In this document: positions 54,185 through 62,817 of the stretch, one piece after another
How positions within the stretch are numbered: position 1 is the first letter of the stretch
Layout of the letters: each line of letters starts with the position of its first letter
Source: JAVHYG01 sp040390025
GTDB taxonomy: Bacteria > Pseudomonadota > Gammaproteobacteria > Diplorickettsiales > Diplorickettsiaceae
Assembly: GCA_040390025.1 (NCBI GenBank)
Contig: JAZJZD010000006.1
Location: forward strand, 1-64,000
DNA: 64,000 nucleotides
Direction: 5' to 3'
Position numbers and translations under genes: made by a program
Notes under the pieces: model-generated
The model's database searches: none
Told to the model about the DNA's origin: nothing
What the model saw: the letters and a program-made list of their open reading frames with translations, nothing else

Positions 54185-55585
54185 CTAATTAATTCGATTG
54201 TAACCTTGGACCCGATCTATAAGATACGGTGGCAAACAAAATAATAAAATACCGAGTAATAAAATAATATCAAATTTTAAAAAACTACCCACTTTAACGC
54301 CAGCTGGTGGAAAAAACCCTATGAAAAATGTTGCAAGACAGGCGAATAAACCCAAGCTTGTCGTTAACCAAATACCAAATTTCCCGCCTGGAATACGATA
54401 AACACGCGTTATGCCGCTTTCCTTATAACGCAAACGTAAAGCGGCTAAAAATAAAAGGATATAAAATAAAACGGCTAATTGCGCTGTCATAACACTCAAA
54501 AGCCAATAAGCTTCACTTACGCTAGGAATTAATATAAATAGGCTACTTAATAAAGACACTAAAAAGCCTTGTAACAATAATAAATTAACCGGAGCTCCAA
54601 AACGATTTATTTTTAATACCCAACGTAAACCGTTAATTTTGCTTTCAAGCGTAGCAATTAATAAACCTCGGGTAGGACCTATTACCCAGGTGGATACGCT
54701 GCATAAACTACCAATAATAATAAATGCAATAACGACTGGAATTAAAAAACTTAAATGATAACTTTTAAAAAATAGGACATAAGCATCCGTTAAACCAGAT
54801 AATATGTTTAATTGCTGAACAGGAACAATTAAAGCAATAGATAAAGAGCCTAATATAAGTGTTAGCAAAATTAACCCTGCTGACCAAAATAAGGCGCGGG
54901 GATAATCTCTCTGCGGGTGGCGTACATCACCGGCATGCACGGCAGACATCTCTAAACCCATCAAACCAAAAACAACCGTTGTTAAAAATGCAAGATTATT
55001 AAAATCTTTTAGATTAGGTAAAAATGCATGACTAGAAAAATGAATCGCCAGAGGATGTGATCCTTTAATCCAAAAGGTGGCTAAGGCTATAATAAATAGC
55101 ATCGGGATCAAAGTACCTATCAAAGCACCGGCACTGCTAAGCCAGCTGGAAACCCGTAAACCTAAACAGCTTAATCCTGTAACAGACCACCAAATAGCTA
55201 ATACTAACGCAAGAACAAAACCTTTATGCTGAACTAAATGAGGATTAAATAAATAAGCAATCGCTGCAATAACAAACGATAAAATCGTCGGATACCAAAC
55301 AACGTTATATATCCACTGTAGCCAAATCGCAAACCAACCCCAACGTGCGCCAAAGGCAGTACGGATCCAGATATACGCTCCACCAGTACTTGGCCAAGCG
55401 GTTGCAAGTTCTGCAGTGATAAGCGCTGTAGGAATAAAAAATATAATCGCGGCTAATAAATAAAAAAAGATAAGCGAATAACCAAACTGCGCAGCAACAG
55501 GCAAGGAGCGTAAACTATCCACAGCAATGACATTCATCATCGCTAAACTAAACACACCTAGCGGTTTAGCCATCGCTGTCTTCAT
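54185..55585 (-). CDS. APC-family amino acid permease
   Basis: The 466-residue protein has about 12 membrane helices and the APC pattern, with LITAELATAWPSTGGAYIWIRTAFG near residues 60-85 and FGLMGLEMSAVHAGDVRHPQRDYPRAL near 220. The layout resembles glutamate/GABA antiporters of the GadC type, but the substrate is not certain. The frame is open upstream to 55633, inside lspA. GGAG about 9-10 bases before the ATG at 55585 and the MKTAMAKPLGVFSLAMMNVIAV start favour this shorter form. The start comes one base after the lspA stop. Confidence 0.88.
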   Translation of the reverse strand: MKTAMAKPLGVFSLAMMNVIAVDSLRSLPVAAQFGYSLIFFYLLAAIIFFIPTALITAELATAWPSTGGAYIWIRTAFGARWGWFAIWLQWIYNVVWYPTILSFVIAAIAYLFNPHLVQHKGFVLALVLAIWWSVTGLSCLGLRVSSWLSSAGALIGTLIPMLFIIALATFWIKGSHPLAIHFSSHAFLPNLKDFNNLAFLTTVVFGLMGLEMSAVHAGDVRHPQRDYPRALFWSAGLILLTLILGSLSIALIVPVQQLNILSGLTDAYVLFFKSYHLSFLIPVVIAFIIIGSLCSVSTWVIGPTRGLLIATLESKINGLRWVLKINRFGAPVNLLLLQGFLVSLLSSLFILIPSVSEAYWLLSVMTAQLAVLFYILLFLAALRLRYKESGITRVYRIPGGKFGIWLTTSLGLFACLATFFIGFFPPAGVKVGSFLKFDIILLLGILLFCLPPYLIDRVQGYNRIN

Positions 55586-55586
55586 T

Positions 55587-56066
55587 TTATTTTTCTCCAG
55601 ATTTATAACTAGCGATAACCCACATAACCGCACCTATTGAAATTGCGCTGTCTGCTAAATTAAAGGTGGCGAAATGCCAATAACCAATACAAAAATCAAT
55701 AAAATCAACCACATAACCAAGCGTTAAGCGATCATACAGATTGCCTATTGCACCGCCTATAATCAATGCAATTGCGCAAGCAATCCATTTATTATGGCCA
55801 CCTTTGTATAATACGCGGATTAAGTAAATGCTTGCGCCTAAACTAATGGCAACAAATAACCAACGTTGCCAACCATCTGCCCAACCTAGAAAACTGAAGG
55901 CAGCGCCAGAATTGTGTGTCAAAATAAAATTTAAACAAGGAAAAACGGGAATAACGCTGGATCCATCCAACCAATAGCTCATCCACACTTTAGTAATATG
56001 ATCGATTGCAATAACCAGCGCGCTTAACCAAAGCCAAGATAATTGATTCGTTTTTTTATAGAACAT
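55587..56066 (-). CDS. lspA: lipoprotein signal peptidase (signal peptidase II)
   Basis: LspA cleaves prolipoproteins, such as the one at 10217, at the lipobox Cys. The 159-residue inner membrane protein has four helices. It has the conserved NSGAAFSFLG near 52, GGAIGNLYDRLTLGYVVDFID near 105 and FNLADSAISIG near 135, with the two catalytic Asp residues (NxxDR and NLADS). It follows ileS on the same strand, a widespread pairing, with a palindromic element between them. Confidence 0.97.
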   Translation of the reverse strand: MFYKKTNQLSWLWLSALVIAIDHITKVWMSYWLDGSSVIPVFPCLNFILTHNSGAAFSFLGWADGWQRWLFVAISLGASIYLIRVLYKGGHNKWIACAIALIIGGAIGNLYDRLTLGYVVDFIDFCIGYWHFATFNLADSAISIGAVMWVIASYKSGEK

Positions 56067-56114
56067 AATATTTACTGAATTAAAGGGAACATTATAATTT
56101 TAGAAATCCATTTT

Positions 56115-56262
56115 TAGCTCGTCCCCATAAAATATGAAATTGAGGTTGTCAACAAGACAAAAATAGTGAGAAAAGCGGCGTTGACACGAAGTCAATGAGC
56201 ATTTTTGAACTATTTTTAACGCCGTTGACGGCCTCAATTTCATATTTTATGCGAACAAGCTA
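56115..56262. repeat. 148-bp imperfect hairpin element at the ileS 3' end
   Basis: The element starts TAGCTCGTCC and ends with the near inverse (GAACAAGCTA). Within each arm about 20 bases pair perfectly around CATAAAATATGAAATTGAGG, then a partly paired region leads to an inner TTGAC/GTCAA hairpin. The right end overlaps the ileS stop codon. It fills most of the gap to lspA. The form fits a MITE-like or processed palindromic element; a role in RNA processing between ileS and lspA is possible. Confidence 0.8.
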
Positions 56263-59106
56263 AGCGTAACAACGCTGCTCTCCCTTACCACCTGGAAGAT
56301 TTTCAACGCAACGTTGGCAAAGCGTAGGATGCTCCATGTCTTGGCCGATATCGGAACGACGATGCCAACAACGCGCGCATTTCACTTTACTTCCTACAGT
56401 AGAAATAACATTTACCCCTAATTCTTCCTCGTTTATTTTTATCCGTGCTATTTGCTCAGGAAAGTGTAACGTTAGAAGTTTAACGTCCGAAGTAATCAAT
56501 ACAAAGCGCAGCTCATCTTTAAGCGCGCTAAGCAGTTTAAATAATTCTGAGTCCGCTTTAATATAAAGCTCAACTTCAGCTTCTAGAGAAGAACCTAATT
56601 CACCCGCAATACGTCGCTTTTCAATAGCTTTATTAACCTCATTACGTACTTGGATCAATAAACTCCAGTAAGTTTGTCGATTCCATTGCTGATAAATAGC
56701 TTCTAAGGGATCGTTCGCAAATGAATGCGGCAATATGTACCATTCATTCAAAAATACCGTCTTTTCCCGTTTGCCAGGAAGGTATTGCCAAATATCTTCT
56801 GCGGTAAAGCTCAAAATCGGTGCTAACCAACGAACAACTGCTTCAGCAATGTAAAAAAGTGCAGTTTGTGCTGACCGACGCGGAACACTTTCTTTTTGCA
56901 ACGTATATTGGCGGTCCTTTATGATATCCAAATAAAAACCACCTAAGTCGTTAATACAAAAATTATGCAGTTTTTGGTAAATACTATGAAACTGATAGTC
57001 TTCATATGCCTTGATAATTTCTATTTGCAAAAAGCGTGCGCGTTCTATAATCCAACTATCTAAGGACAAAAGCTGATCCGAAGAAACGCAATCAGTAGCC
57101 GGATCAAAGTCATGTAGATTTGCCAATAAAAAACGTACCGTATTACGAATGCGACGATATGCTTCTGCGGTACGCTTTAAAATTTCATCAGAAACGGCTA
57201 TTTCTTTACGATAATCCGTTGATGAAACCCATAATCGCAAAATATCAGCGCCCAAACTCTGGATAACCTTATCAGGCGCTATCACATTTCCTAAAGACTT
57301 AGACATTTTGCGGCCTTTTTCATCCACAGTAAAACCATGCGTCAATACTGTTTTATAAGGCGCTTTACCAAACATCGCAACGGCAGTTAGTAAAGAAGAT
57401 TGAAACCAACCACGATGTTGATCAGAACCTTCCAAATATAAATCGGCAGGCCATGCTAATTCAGCATTTTGCATTAAAACAGCATAATGCGAAACGCCTG
57501 AATCAAACCATACATCTAAGCAATCTGTTAACTTTTCGTATTGCTTTGCTTCCTCAGGCCCTAATAACTCTTCCCTTTTTAAATCATACCAAACATCAAT
57601 GCCTTTCTTTTCAACTTGCACTGCAATTTCTTCCAATAAAGCTAAGCTTTTCGGATGTAACTCGCGCGACGTTTGATGGACAAACAAAGGAATTGGAACA
57701 CCCCAACTTCGTTGTCGCGAAATACACCAGTCTGGTCGTTTTTCTATCATGCCTTCGATACGTGCTTGGCCCCATTCTGGAACCCAATCTACTTGTTCAA
57801 TAGCCGCTAAACTATCTACTCGCAAACCCTGTTGCTCCATACTAATAAACCATTGTGGCGTCGCACGAAAAATTAATGGTGTTTTATGGCGCCAGCAATG
57901 CGGGTAACTATGATGGATAGACTCTTTACTTAATAGATTCCCTTTTTCTTCTAGCACAGTAATTAAGTGTGAATTCACTTTAAAAACATGTTCGCCGGCA
58001 AACAAAGGCGTATCCGGTAAAAAACAACCGTTGTCACCTACTGGGTTTACCAATGGCAATTTATACTTTTGTGCTACCCAATAATCCTCTAAACCATGCG
58101 CGGGTGCCGTATGCACCGCACCGGTTCCTGTCTCTGTGGTGACATGATCGCCTAAAATCACCGGCACTTGACGATGGTAAAAGGGATGTTGTAATAAAAT
58201 TCCTTCAAATAGCTTGCCGTTAGCTTCGACTAAACGTTGATAATCTTTTATTTTATAACGTGCCAAAGTCGCCTCTAATAAAGGCTCTGCAATTAACAAA
58301 CGTTCGGTATCGGTTTGGATTAGGACATATTTAACGATAGGGTTTAAAGCAACCGCCTCATTGGCAGGCAAACTCCAGGGTGTCGTTGTCCAAATAGGGA
58401 TACTGATGGGACCATGACCTTGCACCGATAATCGATTTAAAAAATCAGTTTCGTCGATCACTCTAAAACGAACATCAATTGCCGATGAGTCTTTATCCAC
58501 ATATTCCACTTCAGCTTCTGCTAACGCAGAACTACAGTTAAAACACCAATGCACGGGCTTAAAACCTTGTTGCAGATGCCCTTTACTAATCACTTTGCCC
58601 AAAGCACGAATAATATTCGCCTCGAATTTGAAATCCATCGTTAAGTACGGATGGTCCCAATCCCCTACGACACCTAAACGTTTAAATTCATCACGCTGTA
58701 TAGATACCTGTTGTTGGGCGTATTCCCTACAGGCCTGACGAAAAGCCTTCGCTGTTAGTTTATTTCCAACAGACCCATATTTTTTCTCAACGTTTAATTC
58801 GATGGGCAAACCATGACAATCCCAGCCTGGTACATAAGGCGCATCAAAGCCACTTAAGGTTTTTGCTTTTACAATAATATCTTTTAAAATTTTATTAACG
58901 GCATGACCGATATGGATATGACCATTAGCATAAGGAGGGCCATCGTGAAGAATATATTTTGGCTTACCCTGCTTTTTCTTACGCAATTGCTCATAAAGCC
59001 CCAAGGATTCCCAATGTTTTAAAACGGCAGGCTCGGCATTAGCCAGATTTGCCTTCATCGGAAATTTAGTAAAGGGAAGGTTTAAGGTATTTTTATAATC
59101 AGTCAT
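56260..59106 (-). CDS. ileS: isoleucyl-tRNA synthetase
   Basis: The 948-residue class I synthetase has the HIGH motif in PPYANGHIHIGHAVNK near 57-72, the editing domain with TTTPWSLPANEA near 240, and KMSKSLGNV near 610. A tRNA-binding helical domain follows, then a C-terminal zinc finger with CARCW and CQRC pairs near 905-935. Length is standard for the bacterial type. Its tRNA-Ile(CAU) partner depends on tilS at 24460. Confidence 0.98.
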   Translation of the reverse strand: MTDYKNTLNLPFTKFPMKANLANAEPAVLKHWESLGLYEQLRKKKQGKPKYILHDGPPYANGHIHIGHAVNKILKDIIVKAKTLSGFDAPYVPGWDCHGLPIELNVEKKYGSVGNKLTAKAFRQACREYAQQQVSIQRDEFKRLGVVGDWDHPYLTMDFKFEANIIRALGKVISKGHLQQGFKPVHWCFNCSSALAEAEVEYVDKDSSAIDVRFRVIDETDFLNRLSVQGHGPISIPIWTTTPWSLPANEAVALNPIVKYVLIQTDTERLLIAEPLLEATLARYKIKDYQRLVEANGKLFEGILLQHPFYHRQVPVILGDHVTTETGTGAVHTAPAHGLEDYWVAQKYKLPLVNPVGDNGCFLPDTPLFAGEHVFKVNSHLITVLEEKGNLLSKESIHHSYPHCWRHKTPLIFRATPQWFISMEQQGLRVDSLAAIEQVDWVPEWGQARIEGMIEKRPDWCISRQRSWGVPIPLFVHQTSRELHPKSLALLEEIAVQVEKKGIDVWYDLKREELLGPEEAKQYEKLTDCLDVWFDSGVSHYAVLMQNAELAWPADLYLEGSDQHRGWFQSSLLTAVAMFGKAPYKTVLTHGFTVDEKGRKMSKSLGNVIAPDKVIQSLGADILRLWVSSTDYRKEIAVSDEILKRTAEAYRRIRNTVRFLLANLHDFDPATDCVSSDQLLSLDSWIIERARFLQIEIIKAYEDYQFHSIYQKLHNFCINDLGGFYLDIIKDRQYTLQKESVPRRSAQTALFYIAEAVVRWLAPILSFTAEDIWQYLPGKREKTVFLNEWYILPHSFANDPLEAIYQQWNRQTYWSLLIQVRNEVNKAIEKRRIAGELGSSLEAEVELYIKADSELFKLLSALKDELRFVLITSDVKLLTLHFPEQIARIKINEEELGVNVISTVGSKVKCARCWHRRSDIGQDMEHPTLCQRCVENLPGGKGEQRCYA

Positions 59107-59162
59107 GTCATCCGCTCAGGCGCTCAGCACACCCTTCAGCCTTAAATTTAAAAAGGTTTATA

Positions 59163-59286
59163 CTCACAGCAATTGGGTTTTTGGCAAGGCACCGCGAAAA
59201 TGAAGCAACCGCAGTGTATACAACATACATGAGGATTGCGAGTCGAGCGGCGTTGCTACCAAAAATTCAAGTGCGAAGAGTATAGA
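59163..59286 (+). repeat. dispersed repeat, family 2, copy 2
   Basis: The segment aligns with the reverse complement of 7150-7265: AATTGGGTTTTTGGC at the left, GCACCGCGAAAA, ACATACATGAGGATTGCGAG, GCGGCGTTGC and AAAATTCAAGTGCGAAGAG at the right. It fills the gap between ileS and the pilin gene. Any open frame across it is not supported by a Shine-Dalgarno site or homology. Confidence 0.7.
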
Positions 59287-59326
59287 ATAACATGCTTGAA
59301 GCTTGTCCAATATAGCAAACTGAAAG

Positions 59327-59776
59327 CTACTCGGCTTTACATAAACCCTGTTGCGCACAAGTGCCGCTGATATCCCAGCGTAACTGCCCATCAGTTTGGT
59401 GTATAGGTGTCAGGATATAGGTGAAATGATCGATCTTATTCACTCGAATCCGCTGAGAAGTTGCAACAATCTGACCATTTTTACCTACTTCTACTGTTGC
59501 AACATAGCCTTTAGTGGGATCTTCTGACTTCACATTATTTGGTAACCCATTTTGGCCAGGATCGCCACAGGATGCCAGATTGTCGTGTTCGTGGACACAG
59601 GTCATAACAGCTAATTTAAAAGGTGCTGTCGCTTGAACAACCTCGGAAAACTTAGCGCGATTACTATAGTTTTGATAACTAGGAATAGCTATCGCTGCCA
59701 AAACACCAATGATAGCAATGGCAATCATAAGTTCCAATAGCGTAAGTCCTCGTTGGTTTTTTCCGATTGCCTTCAT
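59327..59776 (-). CDS. type IV pilin (PilA/PilE-like)
   Basis: The 149-residue prepilin has a short leader ending in RG10, then LTLLELMIAIAIIGVLAAIAIPSY. This is the prepilin peptidase site with Glu at +5 and the N-terminal packing helix. Residue +1 is Leu rather than the usual Phe; Leu occurs in some pilins. The globular part has a conserved disulfide pair (SGTCAQQGLCK) near the C-terminus and another Cys pair near 58-70. It stands alone; export and retraction genes are not in the window. Confidence 0.9.
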   Translation of the reverse strand: MKAIGKNQRGLTLLELMIAIAIIGVLAAIAIPSYQNYSNRAKFSEVVQATAPFKLAVMTCVHEHDNLASCGDPGQNGLPNNVKSEDPTKGYVATVEVGKNGQIVATSQRIRVNKIDHFTYILTPIHQTDGQLRWDISGTCAQQGLCKAE

Positions 59777-59940
59777 AGTAATACTGCCTCCCGATTAATT
59801 GTTTCTCAAACTAAAACTAAGCTAAGCTAAAACAAGTTTTTAGCAGAATTTAATCTAGTTTAACAAGGCTTCCTTGTTTAAACCATAGGTTTGCCGTTAT
59901 ATTTTGAAGTTGCACAATTAAAGCTTGGTAAGATAGCAAA

Positions 59941-59986
59941 AAGAATCGCATTTTCAACTACGGGCGGTATATATAGGATTTGCAAT
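59941..59986. repeat. remnant of palindromic repeat family 1
   Basis: TCGCATTTTCAACTACGGGCGGTATATATAGGATTTGCA matches the right end of the 6967-7155 copy together with its flank (TTCGCATCTTCAGGTACGGGCGGTATATACTCTTTGCA). It lies in the 299-base gap between the pilin gene and the next small gene; nothing else was recognised there. Confidence 0.65.
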
Positions 59987-60075
59987 TAATTTAAACAAAT
60001 TGTAACCTAGCCTTATCCTATATATAATTAAGATATTAAATTAGGAATCTCATTAATAAAGTCAAAAGGATAAAT

Positions 60076-60519
60076 ATGGATTATGACACTATAAAAAAAA
60101 TGCATGATGCTAAAAAAAAATGCCGTATGGTGCATGAGAATGAACTTACAAAAATGCGATCCCTTCTGAATGAAACTAGAGTTTTTTTGATAGATGATAG
60201 GCGCGTATTAAATCAATTTTTTGTACAAGAAATGAATGCAATTCGAAGAAGAATTAAAGCGGAAAAGCAAATCAACCAAACTGAAGTTATGTTACGTAAG
60301 CACGAACTACTCGTCAGAGAGACTGAACACCAACTTAAGCATATTAATGAAGAAATAGCTTCTTTAGAAACCTCCCTTACAAAATTCGAAAAAAATAAAA
60401 ATGCTAAACTCTTTAAATTCTTCAAAAAAGAATTTGCTGATAAGAGTAAGAGAGATGATTTTGATAAAAGTGCTTGCAATTCTCCCAGTTTTTCCTATTC
60501 AAACCTTGGATATGTCTAG
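60076..60519 (+). CDS. small coiled-coil protein of unknown function
   Basis: The 147-residue protein is charged and helical over about residues 5-125, with Leu/Ile/Val at heptad spacing, followed by a Ser/Asn/Tyr-rich tail. It has no signal peptide or membrane segment. AAAGGA lies about 6 bases before the ATG. It is the last gene before the tRNA-Thr fragment. No family recognised. Confidence 0.6.
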   Translation: MDYDTIKKMHDAKKKCRMVHENELTKMRSLLNETRVFLIDDRRVLNQFFVQEMNAIRRRIKAEKQINQTEVMLRKHELLVRETEHQLKHINEEIASLETSLTKFEKNKNAKLFKFFKKEFADKSKRDDFDKSACNSPSFSYSNLGYV

Positions 60520-60538
60520 GATAGATATAAACTTCGTA

Positions 60539-60586
60539 CCCTATGCTTATAGCCTGTAAATTAGAGGCATCTTAAATAAGCATAGG
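60539..60586. other. 10-bp inverted repeat after the coiled-coil gene
   Basis: CCTATGCTTA and TAAGCATAGG pair perfectly across a loop of 28 bases. There is no T-run, so it is not a standard terminator. It lies between the last backbone gene and the tRNA-Thr fragment and might relate to recombination or transcript ends. Confidence 0.4.
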
Positions 60587-60663
60587 TTGATAGCTGAAAT
60601 GCGGAAGCTAAAAGACAAATTGCTAATGAAGCTTGACTACAATCCGGGGGCTTTTTCAGATAA

Positions 60664-60702
60664 GCCGATGTAGCTCAGCCGGTAGAGCAACTGATTCGTA
60701 AT
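60664..60702 (+). tRNA. 5' half of a tRNA-Thr(CGT) gene, interrupted
   Basis: The segment contains the 5' acceptor strand GCCGATG, a full D arm (AGCTCAGCCGGTAGAGCA), the 5' anticodon stem ACTGA and an anticodon loop TTCGTAA with anticodon CGT at 60697-60699. After the loop the 3' stem (expected TCAGT) is lost and unrelated sequence follows. No 3' half of this tRNA occurs in the remaining 3.3 kb. This is the expected scar of an element inserted at the anticodon arm, with the rest of the tRNA at the element's far end, or of a destroyed gene. Confidence 0.75.
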
Positions 60703-60892
60703 TAAGCGCTTAAATTGTAAGTCATTGAAAAAAAGAGCAGTTTTAATCGGGCGTTCATTACAATTTGTAGAACAATGTATAACAAAATCCAACTTTGTCC
60801 CGCAAAAGTCCCGCGCGGATTTTTGTTGTTTTTTCTTCTGAAAATTTATTAGCGTAAGTTGAAATTATTAATTCCTCTTCTTTTACTCTGTA
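60703..60892. other. left end of an accessory element, no gene seen
   Basis: The sequence after the tRNA break contains a direct near-repeat GTCCCGCAAAAGTCCCGCGC and short AT-rich stretches but no open frame of note. No integrase gene was found within the window on this side. Confidence 0.5.
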
Positions 60893-61031
60893 AAATTTCT
60901 AATGTTGCAGGTATCAACACCTTCGTTATACATGCGTAAAGCAATATTACAAACATCTCGTTTAGCTGCTTTTCTTGCTGCTGATTCCACTAGTTGAAGA
61001 ATAAAATCCTTGGTCTTCTTCGCAGAGTGGA
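60893..61031 (-). pseudogene. fragment of a small Rpn-C-terminus-like protein
   Basis: An open stretch of about 45 codons on the minus strand ends in a stop at 60893. It reads KKTKDFILQLVESAARKAAK and then IALRMYNEGVD. The final part resembles the helical tail of Rpn-type proteins (IA..LL.EG...I...TG). No start codon with a ribosome-binding site was found, so it is treated as a remnant. Confidence 0.4.
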
Positions 61032-61049
61032 TTATTTATAGATACATAA

Positions 61050-61294
61050 TTAGCGCAAGGCAGAAGGACAAAAAACCTCTATAGAACAGCCGGTAATACG
61101 TTTAATTTTTTCAGGAGATAAGCCTTCGCCCAGGAGGCACCGGGCTATGCGTAGGCATACTTTGTCGGAAAAGGCTACAGCAGCTCGATCCATAAGCTCT
61201 AAAAGTGCCTCCTGTGCTTCTTTCTCTAACTCTAATTTTTCAAAAGACTCTTTAATTTTGTATCAAATTCAGGGTTAAGGGAATAACGGCTCAT
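61050..61294 (-). pseudogene. frameshifted small gene with Rpn-like tail
   Basis: From an ATG at 61294 the frame reads MSRYSLNPEFDTK. It then needs a shift within an AAAATT stretch to continue as IKESFEKLELEKEAQEALLE and on to IARCLLGEGLSPEKIKRITG before the stop at 61050. The joined product would be about 80 residues. The last part resembles the C-terminal helices of Rpn-type nucleases and of the neighbouring fragments. Confidence 0.5.
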
Positions 61295-61305
61295 AACTTT
61301 AAGAA

Positions 61306-61559
61306 TTAGTGTTTATCCACTAAATCCATCACTTCTTTTTCAGGTAAGCCGGTTAGTTTTTGTACAACTTGTGGGGGCATGCCTTCTTCAATTAGAAGCC
61401 TTTTGGCAACTAATAAAATACCTTCGTGCCGGCCCTGCTGTAGAGCTTCTTGCTTTAACTGCTGTACAAATGTCATGATGATTGCTCTATCCTCTGGTAG
61501 ATCAATGGTGAGAATTTGAACAAACTGTTTAACAGCAGGAAATGGGGATGATTTATCTT
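61306..61559 (-). pseudogene. C-terminal remnant of an Rpn-family nuclease gene
   Basis: The frame reads FVQILTIDLPEDRAIIMTFV, LKQEALQQGRHEGILLVAKR and PPQVVQKLTGLPEKEVMDLV to the stop at 61306. An in-frame stop lies directly upstream and no conserved catalytic part is present. The tail is of the same kind as that of the intact gene next to it (RKALAIARNLLKQNVPLSVI). Confidence 0.6.
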
Positions 61560-61609
61560 ACCCCTAAAGAGAAATATGGTGAGATATTCCTACAGAAAAT
61601 AGGAATTAC

Positions 61610-62533
61610 TTAAGCGTCTTCTAGCTCTAACTCTTGCTCAGATAGTCCTGTTGCTGATTTGATTACAGACAAAGGAACATTCTGTTTTAGTAGATTTCTG
61701 GCAATGGCTAAGGCTTTACGATGTTCGCCTTGCTCTAGGCCTTGTTGTAGCCAGGATTGGTGATTTTTCTCAACTTCATCTCTGACAGCGCTTAGTACAT
61801 AACTCATACCTTCTTCCTCTTTTAATTGCTCTATATCATTATTATACTGAATTTTTAGATCAGGTGGCAAAACAAGCCCCCAGTCAATTACTTTGAATAG
61901 ATTAAGTATATAATCCTTTTTGTAGCCTTTTTTCAATAAAAGCCGAGTGATTCTTGCTTTCATCTCATAACGACCTTGAGGATTTCCTTTGGTTTCTAAG
62001 GCTGCCAATTGGACCAAAACGACTATACCAAATGGATTAGCTGTCTCCTCTAAGCTATTTTTGGCTCCTTGATAATCAAGTAGTTTATTAGCCTGAAAAT
62101 TAAAAGTAAGAATAGGAAAGCCTAGAACTTGTTTTTGATAGCTTTTAGGGTGCCAACTGTTATTACCATCGGTAAGAATAGCTAAAGTTAAAATAGATTG
62201 GCCATGCTTCTCAAAAAGACGATAGTAATATTGAAATAAACGTAAAGGGAATTCATCTTCTTTTTTCCCCTGGACCTCAATATGTATCAATATGACTTCT
62301 TCTTGCCCTTCCAATGTTTTGATCTTGAACAATTTATCAACAAAACGCTTACCTACCATAGCATCCGTGGTAATTGCCAGGAGTTCTTTATCAAGTGCTT
62401 CATAGCCAGCAGCCCAATCAATCTTTTCTGCTATTTCTAAATAGAAAAACTCCATAAACTCTTTGAAATAGGCATCTAAAACGTCTTTCCATGCGCTATC
62501 GTGATTGGCTCTTACTTGTTTGTTTTTAGACAT
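61610..62533 (-). CDS. Rpn-family recombination-promoting nuclease / putative transposase
   Basis: The 307-residue protein matches the Rpn/PD-(D/E)XK group found in many copies in intracellular bacteria: N-terminal HDSAWKDVLDAYFKEF, KLFKIKTLEGQEEVILIHIEVQGKKEDEFPLRLF (about 68-102) and YYYRLFEKHGQSILTLAILTDG. The acidic residue of the first strand and the ExQ motif (IEVQ) supply the nuclease site. The tail is helical with a short repeat-prone segment. Rpn proteins cut DNA and promote RecA-independent recombination. AGGA precedes the start. It is the one intact member amid fragments. Confidence 0.82.
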   Translation of the reverse strand: MSKNKQVRANHDSAWKDVLDAYFKEFMEFFYLEIAEKIDWAAGYEALDKELLAITTDAMVGKRFVDKLFKIKTLEGQEEVILIHIEVQGKKEDEFPLRLFQYYYRLFEKHGQSILTLAILTDGNNSWHPKSYQKQVLGFPILTFNFQANKLLDYQGAKNSLEETANPFGIVVLVQLAALETKGNPQGRYEMKARITRLLLKKGYKKDYILNLFKVIDWGLVLPPDLKIQYNNDIEQLKEEEGMSYVLSAVRDEVEKNHQSWLQQGLEQGEHRKALAIARNLLKQNVPLSVIKSATGLSEQELELEDA

Positions 62534-62648
62534 TGTTAATATTCCTTGTTTTTAATTTTAGTAAGCCCAAATCTAATTAAAATAATGAATTAAAAATTTT
62601 CACCTTTATAAATCTATTTGAAAATTGATTGATAAACTCAGATTTATA

Positions 62649-62810
62649 TTAGGGTTTTTTATTTTTCTTTAAGTAATCTTCTATTAACTGAATCATAACT
62701 TCTTTTATACTTAAGCCTTCCGCAGCAACTTTAGCTCTAAAAGCATTAGCTAAGTCAGCTGGTAACTCGCAAGCAATTCTTGAAATTTTAAAATGAGCTA
62801 GCTTCTCCAT
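62649..62810 (-). CDS. ribbon-helix-helix protein 1
   Basis: The 53-residue protein (MEKLAHFKISRIACELPADL at the N-terminus) has a short strand followed by two helices (LANAFRAKVAAEGLSIKEVM and IQLIEDYL), the ribbon-helix-helix plan of CopG/Arc/ParG repressors. GAGG lies about 5 bases before the ATG at 62810. It follows the second such gene by 7 bases. It probably binds operator DNA as a dimer; whether it serves plasmid or element partition, copy control or an antitoxin role is open. Confidence 0.7.
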   Translation of the reverse strand: MEKLAHFKISRIACELPADLANAFRAKVAAEGLSIKEVMIQLIEDYLKKNKKP

Positions 62811-62817
62811 TAAACCT

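Noticed and set aside
57453..57803. Open frame of 116 residues on the plus strand inside ileS
   Set aside because: It lies entirely within the conserved ileS coding sequence on the other strand, with no ribosome-binding site or domain.
59164..59391. Open frame of 75 residues between ileS and the pilin gene
   Set aside because: It runs through the family 2 repeat and overlaps the pilin end; no ribosome-binding site or recognisable domain supports it.
60664..60780. tRNA-Thr gene with an intron
   Set aside because: No matching 3' half follows within the window, and introns of this type in bacterial tRNA-Thr are not expected; a break by an inserted element is simpler.
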